Assembly: GCA_963761905.1 (NCBI GenBank)
Contig: CAVXIQ010000001.1
Span: 124,001-188,000 of the forward strand
DNA from: Gaiellasilicea sp963761905
GTDB taxonomy: Bacteria > Actinomycetota > Thermoleophilia > Gaiellales > Gaiellaceae
Length of the DNA: 64,000 nt
Direction: 5' to 3'
In this document: positions 34,768 through 43,091 of the stretch, piece after piece
Layout of the letters: every line of letters starts with the position of its first letter
Position numbering within the stretch: the stretch's first letter is position 1
The notes under the pieces: model-generated
Told to the model about the DNA's origin: nothing
What the model saw: only the letters and a program-made list of their open reading frames with translations
Database searches by the model: none
Made by a program: the position numbers and the translations under genes

Positions 34768-36088
34768 CCAGCCCGGTGCGGGCGTCGTCGATCTTGCGCG
34801 CGAGCTCGACCAGCCTGCCCTCGAGCACGGAGCGCTCCGACTCCGCGTCGGCGACGAGCGAGCCGAGCGTGCGTCGGAGCTCGGCGTCGGCGTCCGCGAT
34901 CCGGCGCGCGAACGACTCGCCCAGCTCGTCGCGCTGGCGGTCGAACGCCGCTTGGGACTGGCGCAGGCGCGCCTCGAGGCGCTGCTGCCCGGCATCACCG
35001 GTGTGGGTCAGCCGCTCGGCAAAGATCGCGTCTGCCTGACGCACGAACGAGTCGACCGCCCGATCGAGCTCCCGCGCGAGGCGGCCGGCGGCTTCCTCGC
35101 GCGCGCCCTTGATCAGCTGCTCGAACTGCAGCGACGCCGCCTCGGTGTGCCGTTCGCCTTCCCGCGTCACGATCCGTTGCAGGTGCTCGATCTGGCGTCG
35201 CTCGATGTCTGCGAACGACGCCTCGATCCTGCGCGTCGCCTCCGTCTCGCCGCGGTCGATCTGCTCGGCGAGCGCCTGCTCGCGCAGACGCAGCCGCTCC
35301 GCGATCTCCTCGATCACGCGGCGACGCTCACCCGTGTGGGCCTCGAGCTCGTCGAGCGCCTCGGCGACGGCCGCCTGAGCGGCCTGCTCGAGCTCCTCGC
35401 GGAGGCGAAGCACCGACGCGCGTTGGGCCTCGGAGGTCGTGAAGAGGTCGGCGGCTTCGGCCTCGATCCGTGCCTCGGCGTCGCCGATCAGCTGCCGCTG
35501 ACGCTGCTCCAGTCGTTCGAGCTGCGTGCCGAGCGCCTGCTGCGCGCGGTCGAGGTCGTCCGACCAGGCGCGGAGCCGCTCGTCGACACGGCGCTCGACG
35601 GCGGCCAATGCGCCCGCGAGCTCGGCCGCGACGTGTTGCTCGCGCTCGACGAGCTCGCCCCGCCGCGCCTCGGCCACCCGCCGTTCCTCCTCGGCGAGCA
35701 GCGAGAGCGAGTCGGCGCGAGAGCGCGCGATCCAGCGCTGGAGGTCTGCGTTCACCTGCTCCGTCTCCTCCGCGATCATCCGATCGATCGTCTCGCGTGC
35801 CTGGACGAACGCCGCGTCCTCGGTTCGGGCGCGTCGGGCGGCTCCGGCGAGCAGGGTTGCGCCGGCCTCGGCGATCGCGGCGACGAGGAGTCCCGCCGCG
35901 GCGACGGCGATGTCCTGCTCCGGGCGGAACGCAAAGGCAATCCAACCGGCGACTGCGACGAGCGAGAGAACACCCGTCGCAACGAGGAGCACGCGGACGC
36001 GTACCGGGGTGAGAGCGGCGAGCGCGGTCGACACCGCGACCACGACAATCGCCACCGCGAGCGCCGCGTGGAGCACGTTCTCGAGCAT
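34757..36088 (-). CDS. Membrane-anchored coiled-coil protein
   Basis: 443 residues. Three hydrophobic segments lie in the first 85 residues (VLHAALAVAIVVVAVSTALAAL, VLLVATGVLSLVAVAGWIAFAF, AAAGLLVAAIAEAGATLLAGA), then about 350 residues of nearly continuous charged coiled coil rich in Glu, Arg, Ala and Gln. Resembles scaffold or envelope-spanning proteins; no catalytic domain. ATG has TACCAT 6 nt upstream. Confidence 0.75.
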   Translation of the reverse strand: MLENVLHAALAVAIVVVAVSTALAALTPVRVRVLLVATGVLSLVAVAGWIAFAFRPEQDIAVAAAGLLVAAIAEAGATLLAGAARRARTEDAAFVQARETIDRMIAEETEQVNADLQRWIARSRADSLSLLAEEERRVAEARRGELVEREQHVAAELAGALAAVERRVDERLRAWSDDLDRAQQALGTQLERLEQRQRQLIGDAEARIEAEAADLFTTSEAQRASVLRLREELEQAAQAAVAEALDELEAHTGERRRVIEEIAERLRLREQALAEQIDRGETEATRRIEASFADIERRQIEHLQRIVTREGERHTEAASLQFEQLIKGAREEAAGRLARELDRAVDSFVRQADAIFAERLTHTGDAGQQRLEARLRQSQAAFDRQRDELGESFARRIADADAELRRTLGSLVADAESERSVLEGRLVELARKIDDARTGLGQI

Positions 36089-36094
36089 CGGAGC

Positions 36095-36100
36095 ATGGTA
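36095..36100 (-). promoter_or_regulatory. Putative -10 box TACCAT of a leaderless gene
   Basis: Minus strand, 6 nt before the ATG at 36088. Confidence 0.35.
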
Positions 36101-36114
36101 GGCATCCTGTTCCG

Positions 36115-36702
36115 ATGACGCTCGCCGACGATCTGGCGCGGATCGCCGAGGCCGCCGCGACGCTCGCGGCCTCGGGCGAGGAGGTCTCCGCCGTGGTCCC
36201 GACCGAGCCGCACGCGGGTGGCCGGCTCTACCTCTGCGCGTTCCAGACTCGGGCCGGCGAGACCCCGGCCGGCGAGCGCCCGGTCGGCGAACGGAGCTGG
36301 CTGGCGCTCGACGACGCCGGCGCAGCGGTCGAGGAGCGGCAGGCGATCCGTGATGCGGTCTCGATCGCCGCGCTTTGCGAGCTGGCCGAGGAGGTGGCGG
36401 CCGGCGGCGACCTCGACGAGCTGCACTCGAAGCTCGTCGCGCTCCGCGTCACCGAGAATCCCGAGGGGATCGACGAGGCGGAGGAGGCGCTGCTCGAGCT
36501 CCAGCGCGTGATCGGCGCCCCTCCTGCGCTGGCGACACCGGCGCGCCTCGACGCGATCGGCCTGGCGACGCGCCGGTTGGAGCTCGCGCTCGGCGGCGCG
36601 CTCCACGGCTCCCCGTTCGCCGACGCGATGCGCGGTGCCGGCGACGCGGTGGACGCGCTCACGAGCGATGTCGAGCGCGGCTACCGAGTGTCCCTCCGCT
36701 AA
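36115..36702 (+). CDS. Hypothetical protein
   Basis: 195 residues, acidic and alanine-rich; N-terminal LADDLARIAEAAATLAASGEEVSAVVPTEP, then GRLYLCAFQ and SWLALDDAGAAVEERQAIRDAVSIAALCELAEEVA. No domain recognised. Followed closely by another small gene (36712) with its own TAAGCT box. Confidence 0.65.
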   Translation: MTLADDLARIAEAAATLAASGEEVSAVVPTEPHAGGRLYLCAFQTRAGETPAGERPVGERSWLALDDAGAAVEERQAIRDAVSIAALCELAEEVAAGGDLDELHSKLVALRVTENPEGIDEAEEALLELQRVIGAPPALATPARLDAIGLATRRLELALGGALHGSPFADAMRGAGDAVDALTSDVERGYRVSLR

Positions 36703-36705
36703 GCT
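36700..36705 (+). promoter_or_regulatory. Putative -10 box TAAGCT of a leaderless gene
   Basis: Six nt before the ATG at 36712; begins in the stop codon of the preceding gene. Confidence 0.4.
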
Positions 36706-36711
36706 CGAGCC

Positions 36712-37008
36712 ATGGAAGGCGGCATGGGAGGCTTCCCGTTCGGCGGCGACCCGGAGGATCTCCTTAGGGGGATCCAGGAGTTCGCGGCGCAGCAGGCCGA
36801 GTCGGTGCAGGAGGCGCAGCGCGAGCAGTTCGCGACCCTGACCCTGAACACCGCGGTCGAGCTGACGGCCGCTGCGCTGAGCCAGCTTCAGCCGTCGGGA
36901 ACGATCGACGAGCAGGCGATCGCGCTCCGCGACTCGATGCGCGTCCTCTTCCCCGAGGCGGTCGCGCTCGTCTCCGCCGCCCGCCAGGGCTTCATGCGGG
37001 AGCGTTAG
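36712..37008 (+). CDS. Hypothetical protein
   Basis: 98 residues: a Gly/Met/Phe-rich start (MEGGMGGFPFGGDPEDLLRG) then an amphipathic helical body with many Gln and Ala. Soluble, no known domain. Sits between the 36115 gene and proline dehydrogenase on the same strand. Confidence 0.6.
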   Translation: MEGGMGGFPFGGDPEDLLRGIQEFAAQQAESVQEAQREQFATLTLNTAVELTAAALSQLQPSGTIDEQAIALRDSMRVLFPEAVALVSAARQGFMRER

Positions 37009-37020
37009 GCCCAACTCGAC

Positions 37021-37026
37021 TAGGCT
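37021..37026 (+). promoter_or_regulatory. Putative -10 box TAGGCT of a leaderless gene
   Basis: Eight nt before the proline dehydrogenase GTG at 37035. Confidence 0.4.
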
Positions 37027-37034
37027 GGCGCGCC

Positions 37035-37947
37035 GTGAGCCTGCTGGACCGCGCCCTCGTCCGAGCTCTGCCGGCCGTCCCACGCACGGTGGTCGAGCGC
37101 CTCTCCTCGCGCTACATCGCCGGCTCGTCGCTCGCCGATGCGCAGCGGGTGGTCGCAGAGCTGAACGCCGCGGGGAAGCTGGCTACGGTCGACGTCCTCG
37201 GCGAGGAGATCACGCAGGCAGCGGAGGCGGAGGAGATCGCCGACGAGTACGTGGCTGCGCTGGACGCGTTCGAGCGGGACGGTCTCGACGCGAACGTCAG
37301 CGTCAAGCCGACCGGGCTCGGGCTGAAGCTCGACTACGACCTCTGCAAGCGGAACGTCGAACGCGTGCTCGCCGCCGCCGAGCCGACGAACCGGTTCGTC
37401 CGGATCGACATGGAGGACGCGACGACGACGGACGACACGCTGCGCCTCTACCGGGAGCTCCGCGACGAAGGCCACCCGCGCGTCGGCCCTGTCCTCCAGG
37501 CCTCGCTGAAGCGAACCGTCGCCGACGCCGAGGGGCTGGCGGGCGCGAGCGTCCGGATCTGCAAGGGGATCTACGTCGAGTCGGAGGCGATCCAGTTCCG
37601 CGACGACGCCGCTGTCCGGGTGAGCTTCGTCCGCACGCTCGAGACCCTGCTCGACGGAGGCTGCTACCCGGCGATCGCGACCCACGACGAGCACCTGGTC
37701 GAGCGCTCGTCGCAGCTCGTTCGCGAGCGGGGCCTCGCCCCGGAGCAGTACGAGTTCCAGATGCTGCTCGGCGTCCGACCGGAGCTCGGCGACCGGATCG
37801 TCGCCGACGGGCCATCGCCTGCGGATCTACGTCCCCTACGGCCGGCAGTGGTACGAGTACTCGCTCCGTCGACTCAAGGAGAACCCGAAGATCGCCGGTT
37901 ACATCGCGTCCGACACGCTGGCCCGATTCGTCGGGCGCGGCGGCTAG
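37035..37947 (+). CDS. Proline dehydrogenase, frameshifted
   Basis: About 303 residues, stand-alone FAD-dependent PRODH (TIM barrel). VSVKPTGLGLKLD, FVRIDMEDATTTDDTLRLYRELRD, VLQASLKRTVADAE and RICKGIYVESEAIQFRD are the core; the C-terminal substrate segment LRIYVPYGRQWYEYSLRRLKENP continues in the +1 frame after an extra base near 37812. Oxidises proline to pyrroline-5-carboxylate. No P5C dehydrogenase in the window. Shares CTAG with the opposing DUF6458 gene. Confidence 0.93.
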
Positions 37948-38237
37948 GGAAGCGGCGGGCCCGGCGGCCCGGGAGCGATCTCGTCTTCCTCCACGACGGT
38001 TCGTGTGCGGGTGCCCGCCGTGCGGCGGCGAACCGGCCCACCCTCGACGTACTCGGTGCGGCGGCGGAAGCCGCCCCAGCTCTGCCAGAAGATCATCGAG
38101 ACGACGAGGCCGAGCAAGCCGACGATCATCAGGATCACCCCGATCGCGCTCACGTCGAGACCCTCGACCTCCGCGGTGACGCCCCAGGTGAGGATCGCCC
38201 CGGCGGCGATGAGCAGGATGCTGACTCCGATTCCCAT
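37944..38237 (-). CDS. DUF6458 family small membrane protein
   Basis: 97 residues: GIGVSILLIAAGAILTWGV (helix 1), VSAIGVILMIVGLLGLVVSMIFW (helix 2), then a basic and Pro-rich cytoplasmic tail. The family is typical of actinobacteria and of unknown function. Upstream of the ATG is a purine-rich stretch (AGAGGAGAG) rather than a -10 box. Confidence 0.88.
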   Translation of the reverse strand: MGIGVSILLIAAGAILTWGVTAEVEGLDVSAIGVILMIVGLLGLVVSMIFWQSWGGFRRRTEYVEGGPVRRRTAGTRTRTVVEEDEIAPGPPGPPLP

Positions 38238-38294
38238 GGCTCCGTTCTCTCCTCTTCCTCGCGGATCCCGAAGGCTCTTCGTTCCCCGCGGCCC

Positions 38295-38909
38295 TTACGC
38301 CTCCTGCTTCTCGGCCACGAGGACGACGAAGCCGGGGATCCGCGCCTCGCGCGCCGGCCATTCCTCGAGCCCGCGCAGCTCGAGCCCCGACTCGACGACC
38401 GCGGTGACGAGCGAGCCGAGCCCCGTTGCTGCGAAATAGTCGGCGCGCCAACGTTCGAACGCGTCGAGGCAGGCGGCCACCGGGTGCCGGTCGTGCAGGA
38501 GCAGGACGCCGCCGCTGCGCAGCGAGGCGGCGACGCCGCCCGCCCAGGCCGCGGGATCGCGGAGCCGCGCGAGCGATCCGGCGCCCGCATAGACGAGATC
38601 CCAGCGCCCGAGGAGGATCTCCGGCGGCAACACGTGCGGGTCCGCGTGCAACCACGGGATCTCGGCCGCGCGCCGCCGCGCCGCCTCCACGGCAGCGGCG
38701 TCGTCGTCGACACCGGTGACGTGCGCGCCGAGCTCCGCGAGCTCGATCGTCTCGCGCCCCGTGCCGCAGAAGAGGTGGAGGACGCGGCTGCCGCCGAGCC
38801 CGGCCAGGCGCTCGCGGATCGCAGGCGGCAGGCCGGGCGTCGCGAGCACGTTCTCCGACGTGCGATGCGCGTCGTCGAAGGCGCGGCGGTTGTGGTCGGT
38901 CGGCTCCAC
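38295..38909 (-). CDS. SAM-dependent methyltransferase
   Basis: 204 residues, class I fold. Motif I is VLHLFCGTGRETIELAELGAHVTGVD, motif II-like DLVYAGAGSLARLRD and LRSGGVLLLHDRHP. Substrate unknown. GTG 38909 overlaps the SDR stop by one base (TAGTG), so it is translated with the FabL-like reductase. Confidence 0.85.
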   Translation of the reverse strand: MEPTDHNRRAFDDAHRTSENVLATPGLPPAIRERLAGLGGSRVLHLFCGTGRETIELAELGAHVTGVDDDAAAVEAARRRAAEIPWLHADPHVLPPEILLGRWDLVYAGAGSLARLRDPAAWAGGVAASLRSGGVLLLHDRHPVAACLDAFERWRADYFAATGLGSLVTAVVESGLELRGLEEWPAREARIPGFVVLVAEKQEA

Positions 38910-39643
38910 TAGGCGAGGAGCGAGTAGCCGCCGTCGACGACGATCGTCTGGCCGCACACCATCGCGGCGTCGGGGGAGCAGAGAAAGGCGACCGCGGCGG
39001 CGACGTCCTCCGGTGAGACGAGTCGCCCTACCGGGTTCCGCGCGCCCATGTCGAGCATCGCCTCGCGGTTCGGGAAGTGATCGAGCGCACCGGTCTCGAC
39101 GACTCCGGCCGAGACGGCGTTGACGCGGATCCCACGCGGCGCCAGCTCCACGCCGAGGTAGCGGACGAGCGCCTCGAGCGCCGCCTTCGAGGTGCCGACG
39201 AGCGTGTAGTTCTCGAGCACCCGCTGGGCGCCGAGGCTCGAGATCCCGACGATCGAGCTGCCCGCCTTCATCTGTGGCGCCGCAACTCGCGCGAGGGAGA
39301 GCAGGGCGCGGGCGTTTGCGCCGAGCGTCCAGTCCCAATGCTTGTCCTCGGTCTCGAGCGCCGGCCGGATCACGCCGGTCGCCGCGTTGTGGACGAGCAC
39401 GTCGAGCGCCCCGAGCGAGGCGACCTCGTCCAGCACGCGCTGGGAGGTGACGTTGCCGCGGACGAGGATCGGCTCCGTGCCGAGCGCCGTCAGCTCCTCG
39501 GCGGTCTCGGCGGCGGCCGAGTCGGAGCGGAAATAGCCGATCGCGACCCGCGCGGCTCCGAGCTCGGCGAAGCGCAGGGCGATCGCCTTCCCGATCCCCC
39601 GCGATCCCCCGGTCACGAGGACCGAGGTTCCCTCGAAGCTCAC
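38909..39643 (-). CDS. SDR oxidoreductase, FabL-like enoyl-ACP reductase III
   Basis: 244 residues. NADP-binding TGGSRGIGKAIA, NAAT motif (VLVHNAATG) and the Tyr/Lys pair in ENYTLVGTSKAALEALVRYL. The tail GALDHFPNREAMLDMGARNPVGRL and VCGQTIVVDGGYSLL closely follow B. subtilis FabL, which reduces enoyl-ACP in fatty acid synthesis and is insensitive to FabI inhibitors. A general SDR role cannot be excluded. Start overlaps the preceding small gene (ATGA). Confidence 0.85.
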   Translation of the reverse strand: MSFEGTSVLVTGGSRGIGKAIALRFAELGAARVAIGYFRSDSAAAETAEELTALGTEPILVRGNVTSQRVLDEVASLGALDVLVHNAATGVIRPALETEDKHWDWTLGANARALLSLARVAAPQMKAGSSIVGISSLGAQRVLENYTLVGTSKAALEALVRYLGVELAPRGIRVNAVSAGVVETGALDHFPNREAMLDMGARNPVGRLVSPEDVAAAVAFLCSPDAAMVCGQTIVVDGGYSLLA

Positions 39644-39918
39644 GATCGTCGGGGCAGGGGGGCGTACGCGGGCGCGGAGCTCGGGATCCCGTCCCAGCCG
39701 ATCCGCCCGGCCGACTCCCGCGAGCCGTCCTCGGCCTTCGACGACGCGTGCCCCAGCCGCTCGAGCAGCGCCACCTTCTCCTCGCCGTAGCGGCGAACGG
39801 CGTGGTCGGCCGGCAGCTCGTCGATCAGCTCGCGCACGCGCGCGCGGAGCTGGAACGCGAAGTGCGGCGTCGCGGGCCCGACGAGGGCGTCGATGTCGCG
39901 AATCGTCGGCTCGGCCAT
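39640..39918 (-). CDS. Small protein of unknown function
   Basis: 92 residues; IRDIDALVGPATPHFAFQLRARVRELIDELPADHAVRRYGEEKVALLERLG then a Ser/Pro-rich tail. First gene of the operon leading to the FabL-like reductase and methyltransferase; translationally coupled (ATGA). ATG has TAGGCT 8 nt upstream. No domain recognised. Confidence 0.7.
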   Translation of the reverse strand: MAEPTIRDIDALVGPATPHFAFQLRARVRELIDELPADHAVRRYGEEKVALLERLGHASSKAEDGSRESAGRIGWDGIPSSAPAYAPLPRRS

Positions 39919-39926
39919 CGGCGCGA

Positions 39927-39956
39927 AGCCTAGCTCGCGAGCCGCCGGACTAGGCT
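39927..39956. promoter_or_regulatory. Divergent pair of TAGGCT -10 boxes
   Basis: TAGGCT on minus (39927-39932, 8 nt from ATG 39918) and on plus (39951-39956, 6 nt from ATG 39963), offset 24 bases. Confidence 0.45.
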
Positions 39957-39962
39957 CGGGCG

Positions 39963-40852
39963 ATGCGCCGCGTCCACCTGATGCTGCTCGTGACGGTCGT
40001 GCTCTGGGCGCTCAACCTGACCGTGACGCGCTACATCCTCCAGCACGGCTTCGAGCCGCTCGCCTACGCGACCGTTCGCTACGGGCTCGCGTCCGCGATC
40101 TTCATCGCGATCGTGGTGATCGCGGAGCGGACGCTGAGGATCGAGCGGCGCGACCTCAAGCTCGTCCTCGTCGCCGCGCTCGCTCTGCTCCTGAACCAGC
40201 TCGCCTTCGTCTACGCGCTCGACACGACGAGCGCCTCGACGATCGCCCTCCTCCTCGGCGCCACCCCGGCGATCGCGGCGGTGATCGGGCTGGCGCTCGG
40301 GTTCGAGCGGATGTCGGGCCGGTTCTGGGCAGCGACGCTCGTCTCGTTCGCCGGCGTCGGCCTCGTCGCGGCCGGCTCGGGCTCGAGCCTCGACGCGGGC
40401 TGGGTCGGGATCGCGCTCGGGCTCGCGACGGCCGCCACCTGGGCGGTCTACTCGATCGCGATCGCGCCGCTTGATGAGCCGCTACACCGCCTCGCGGATC
40501 AGCGCCGTCGTGCTGCCGCTCGGCTGGGTCGGGATCCTCGATCGCGGGCGCCCCGCAGACGGCGCGCCAGGACTACGCCGTCGGCTGGGAGGTCTGGGCG
40601 CTGCTCGTCTTCGCGACCCTCGGCCCGCTCGTCCTCACGAACATCCTCTGGTTCCGCGCGCTCCACGGAATCGGCGCCTCGCGCGCGACGCTGATCGCGA
40701 ACCTGCAGCCGTTCGTGGCCGCGATCTTCGCGCTCGTGCTCCTCTCGGAGCAGATGACGCTGCTGCAGGTGGTCGGCGGCGTCCTGATCGGGGGCGGGAT
40801 CCTGCTGGCGCGGCGGCGGCAGGCGAAGGCCGTACCGGCCTCGCTCGAATAG
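39963..40852 (+). CDS. EamA/DMT-family transporter, two frameshifts
   Basis: About 295 residues after correcting +1 breaks near 40470 and 40545. Frame one: VHLMLLVTVVLWALNLTVTRYILQHGF to LATAATWAVYSIAIAPL; frame two: MSRYTASRISAVVLPLGWVG; frame three: WEVWALLVFATLGPLVLTNILWFRALHGIGASRATLIANLQPF to GVLIGGGILLARRR. Ten helices in two repeats. Third EamA gene of the window. Substrate unknown. Confidence 0.83.
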
Positions 40853-40919
40853 GCGTTCTCCCTACGTCGCCAGGGCAGACCACCGCCGCCGGCGAACCCG
40901 GACGACAGGAGGAACCGAG

Positions 40920-41479
40920 ATGGATGCATGGATGTGGATCGTGCTCGCGCTGGTCGTGCTCGTGGTACTGGCGCTCTTTGCCTGGCCCGCACGGAACCGG
41001 CGCCGCACGCAACAGCTGCAGGAGGGCTTCGGCCCTGAGTACGAGCACGTCGTCGAGGAGACGGGCGACAACGCGACGCAGAGCGAGAGCTGCGAGAGCG
41101 GCAGGAGCGCCGCGAGGAGCTCGAGGTTCGAGCGCTCACCCCGGAGGCGCGCGAGCGCTACGCGGACGAGTGGCGGACGGTGCAGGGACGGTTCGTGGAC
41201 GAGCCCGAGGGGGCCGTGCACGACGCCGACCGGCTCGTCCAGCAGGTGATGGCGGAGCGGGGCTATCCCGTCGCGGACGACTTCGAGCGGCGCGCCGCCG
41301 ACGTCTCCGTCGACTACCCGGACGTCGTCGAGAACTTCCGCGAGGGGCATCGGCTCGTCGACGAGCATGAGGCAGGCGCTGCCGGCACGGAGCCCCTGCG
41401 GCAGGCAATGGTGCATTTCCGATCGCTCTTCGACGAGTTGCTCGCCGAGGAGCCCGTCCACGAGGAGGCACGGCGATGA
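40920..41479 (+). CDS. Single-helix membrane protein, frameshifted; paralog of next gene
   Basis: About 186 residues. N-terminal helix MWIVLALVVLVVLALFAW, then a charged coiled region (ERELRERQERREELEVRALTPEARERYADEW) reached by a frame change near 41078 (net -1 or +2), then GRFVDEPEGAVHDADRLVQQVMAERGYP and LRQAMVHFRSLFDELL. Strong SD (AGGAGG) before the ATG. The C-terminal half parallels the next gene. Function unknown; perhaps envelope or stress related. Confidence 0.7.
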
Positions 41480-41907
41480 GCGAGACCCAGGACGCACGAA
41501 CGGAGACGGAGAGCAAGGACACCGACGTCGACACGGACCAGCGGGCCGACGGCGAGCGGCTGACGACGGCCGATCTCGTGCGCGAGGCGGACGACGTCGA
41601 CAAGACGCAGACCGGCGACGGCGACCAGACGGACGAGCGGCAGCCGCTCTTCGCCGGCGACGAGGCCGAGGGCTTCCGGGGCCGCTGGACGGAGATCCAG
41701 ACCGGCTTCGTCGACGAGCCGCGGCGCGCGGTCGAGGACGCCGACGCGCTCGTCGCCGAGGTGATGCAGCGCCTCGCCGAGACGTTCTCGTCCGAGCGCG
41801 CGACGCTCGAGAAGGAGTGGGACGGAGACGGCGAGCCCTCGACCGAGGATCTCCGCATCGGGCTGCAGCGGTATCGGTCGTTCTTCGACCGGCTCCTCTC
41901 GGCCTGA
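41476..41907 (+). CDS. Acidic protein of unknown function, paralog of previous gene
   Basis: 143 residues: a low-complexity Asp/Glu/Thr-rich N-half (residues 1-55) and a C-half FRGRWTEIQTGFVDEPRRAVEDADALVAEVM...IGLQRYRSFFDRLL that aligns with the end of the preceding gene. Lacks the membrane helix. ATG overlaps the previous stop (ATGA). Confidence 0.75.
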   Translation: MSETQDARTETESKDTDVDTDQRADGERLTTADLVREADDVDKTQTGDGDQTDERQPLFAGDEAEGFRGRWTEIQTGFVDEPRRAVEDADALVAEVMQRLAETFSSERATLEKEWDGDGEPSTEDLRIGLQRYRSFFDRLLSA

Positions 41908-41913
41908 CCCGAT

Positions 41914-41951
41914 CCGCGTTCCCGGGGGCGGCCGCGCCCCCGGGAACGCGG
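41914..41951. repeat. 38-bp perfect palindrome before hppD
   Basis: Two 17-base arms (41914-41930, 41935-41951) pair perfectly around GCCG, with a NotI site at the centre; flanking GATCC/GGATC can extend the pairing. Acts plausibly as terminator of the 41476 gene, and abuts the hppD -10 box. No T-tract. Confidence 0.75.
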
Positions 41952-41957
41952 TAGGAT
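41952..41957 (+). promoter_or_regulatory. Putative -10 box TAGGAT of hppD
   Basis: Seven nt before the ATG at 41965, immediately after the palindrome, so the palindrome fills the -35 region. Confidence 0.4.
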
Positions 41958-41964
41958 CGCGCCG

Positions 41965-43066
41965 ATGGCCGACCAGGACTTCATGCCGCTCGACGGCTGG
42001 GACCACCTCGAGCTCTGGGTCGGCAACGCGAAGCAGAGCGCCTACTTCTACGAGCACGCGCTCGGCTTCACGCGCATCGCCTACGCAGGCCCCGAGACCG
42101 GTGTCCGCGACCGCGCCTCCTACGTCCTCGAGCAGGGCGAGATCCGGCTCGTCCTCACGAGCGGCCTCCGCTCGGACAGCGAGATCGCCCGGTTCGCCGC
42201 GCGACACGGCGACGGCGCCAAGGACGTCGCGTTGCGGGTTCCGGACGCCGGAGCCGCGCATCGCGAGGCGGTGGCTCGGGGTGCGACGAGCATCGCCGAG
42301 CCGCGTTGGCTCGACGACGAGCACGGCCGGGTCGAGCTCGCGACAATCGCGACCTACGGCGAGAACGTCCACACATTCGTCAACCGGGCCGACTACGCCG
42401 GACCGTTCCTGCCGGGCTTCGTTTCCCTCTCGCCGAACGGCCATCGTGACGCCGGCGTCGGCCTCGTCGCGATCGACCATGTCGTCGGCAACGTCGAGCT
42501 CGGCCGGATGGACACGTGGGTCGAGTTCTACGAGCAGGTCTTCGGGATGGTCAACATCGTCCACTTCGGCGACGACCAGATCCAGACCGAGTACTCGGCG
42601 CTCATGTCGAAGGTGATGGCGGACGGCGCCGGGAAGATCAAGTTCCCGATCAACGAGCCGGCCGAGGGGAAGCGGAAGAGCCAGATCGACGAGTACCTCG
42701 AGTTCAACGAGGGCCCGGGCGTGCAGCACATCGCGCTCCAGTCGCAGGACGTCGTCGGCACCGTCCAGGCGCTCAAGGAGCGCGGGATCGCGTTCCTCGA
42801 CACCCCCGAGGCCTATTACGAGGAGGTCGAAGGGCAGGGTCGGCGAGATCGCGGAGAGCTACGACGACCTCAAGCGGCTGCGGATCCTCGCCGACCGCGA
42901 CGAGGACGGCTACCTGCTCCAGATCTTCACGAAGACCGCCCAGGATCGTCCCACCATGTTCTTCGAGGTGATCGAGCGCCACGGCGCCACGACCTTCGGC
43001 GAGGGAAACTTCAAGGCCCTCTTCGAGTCGATCGAGCGCGAGCAGGCCCTCCGCGGCAACTTGTAA
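41965..43066 (+). CDS. hppD: 4-hydroxyphenylpyruvate dioxygenase, frameshifted
   Basis: About 366 residues, two VOC modules. Converts 4-hydroxyphenylpyruvate to homogentisate. Iron ligands: His in VAIDHVVGNVELG, His in GPGVQHIALQS and Glu in MFFEVIERHGATTFGEGNFKALFESIE. A +1 break near 42838 precedes the C-terminal EIAESYDDLKRLRILADRDEDGYLLQIFTK segment; probably a sequence error. First of the tyrosine-catabolic genes (FAH-family, hmgA downstream). Confidence 0.95.
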
Positions 43067-43079
43067 CTCGCCGCGGGTC

Positions 43080-43085
43080 TAGCCT
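43080..43085 (+). promoter_or_regulatory. Putative -10 box TAGCCT of a leaderless gene
   Basis: Six nt before the CDF GTG at 43092. Confidence 0.4.
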
Positions 43086-43091
43086 TCCGCC

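Noticed and set aside
33506..36118. An 870-codon plus-strand frame across xseA and the coiled-coil gene
   Set aside because: Antisense mirror of well-supported genes; no start signal or domain.
41914..41951. The 38-bp palindrome as the end of a mobile element
   Set aside because: No transposase, no matching second end and no target duplication; its place between two genes fits a terminator or operator.
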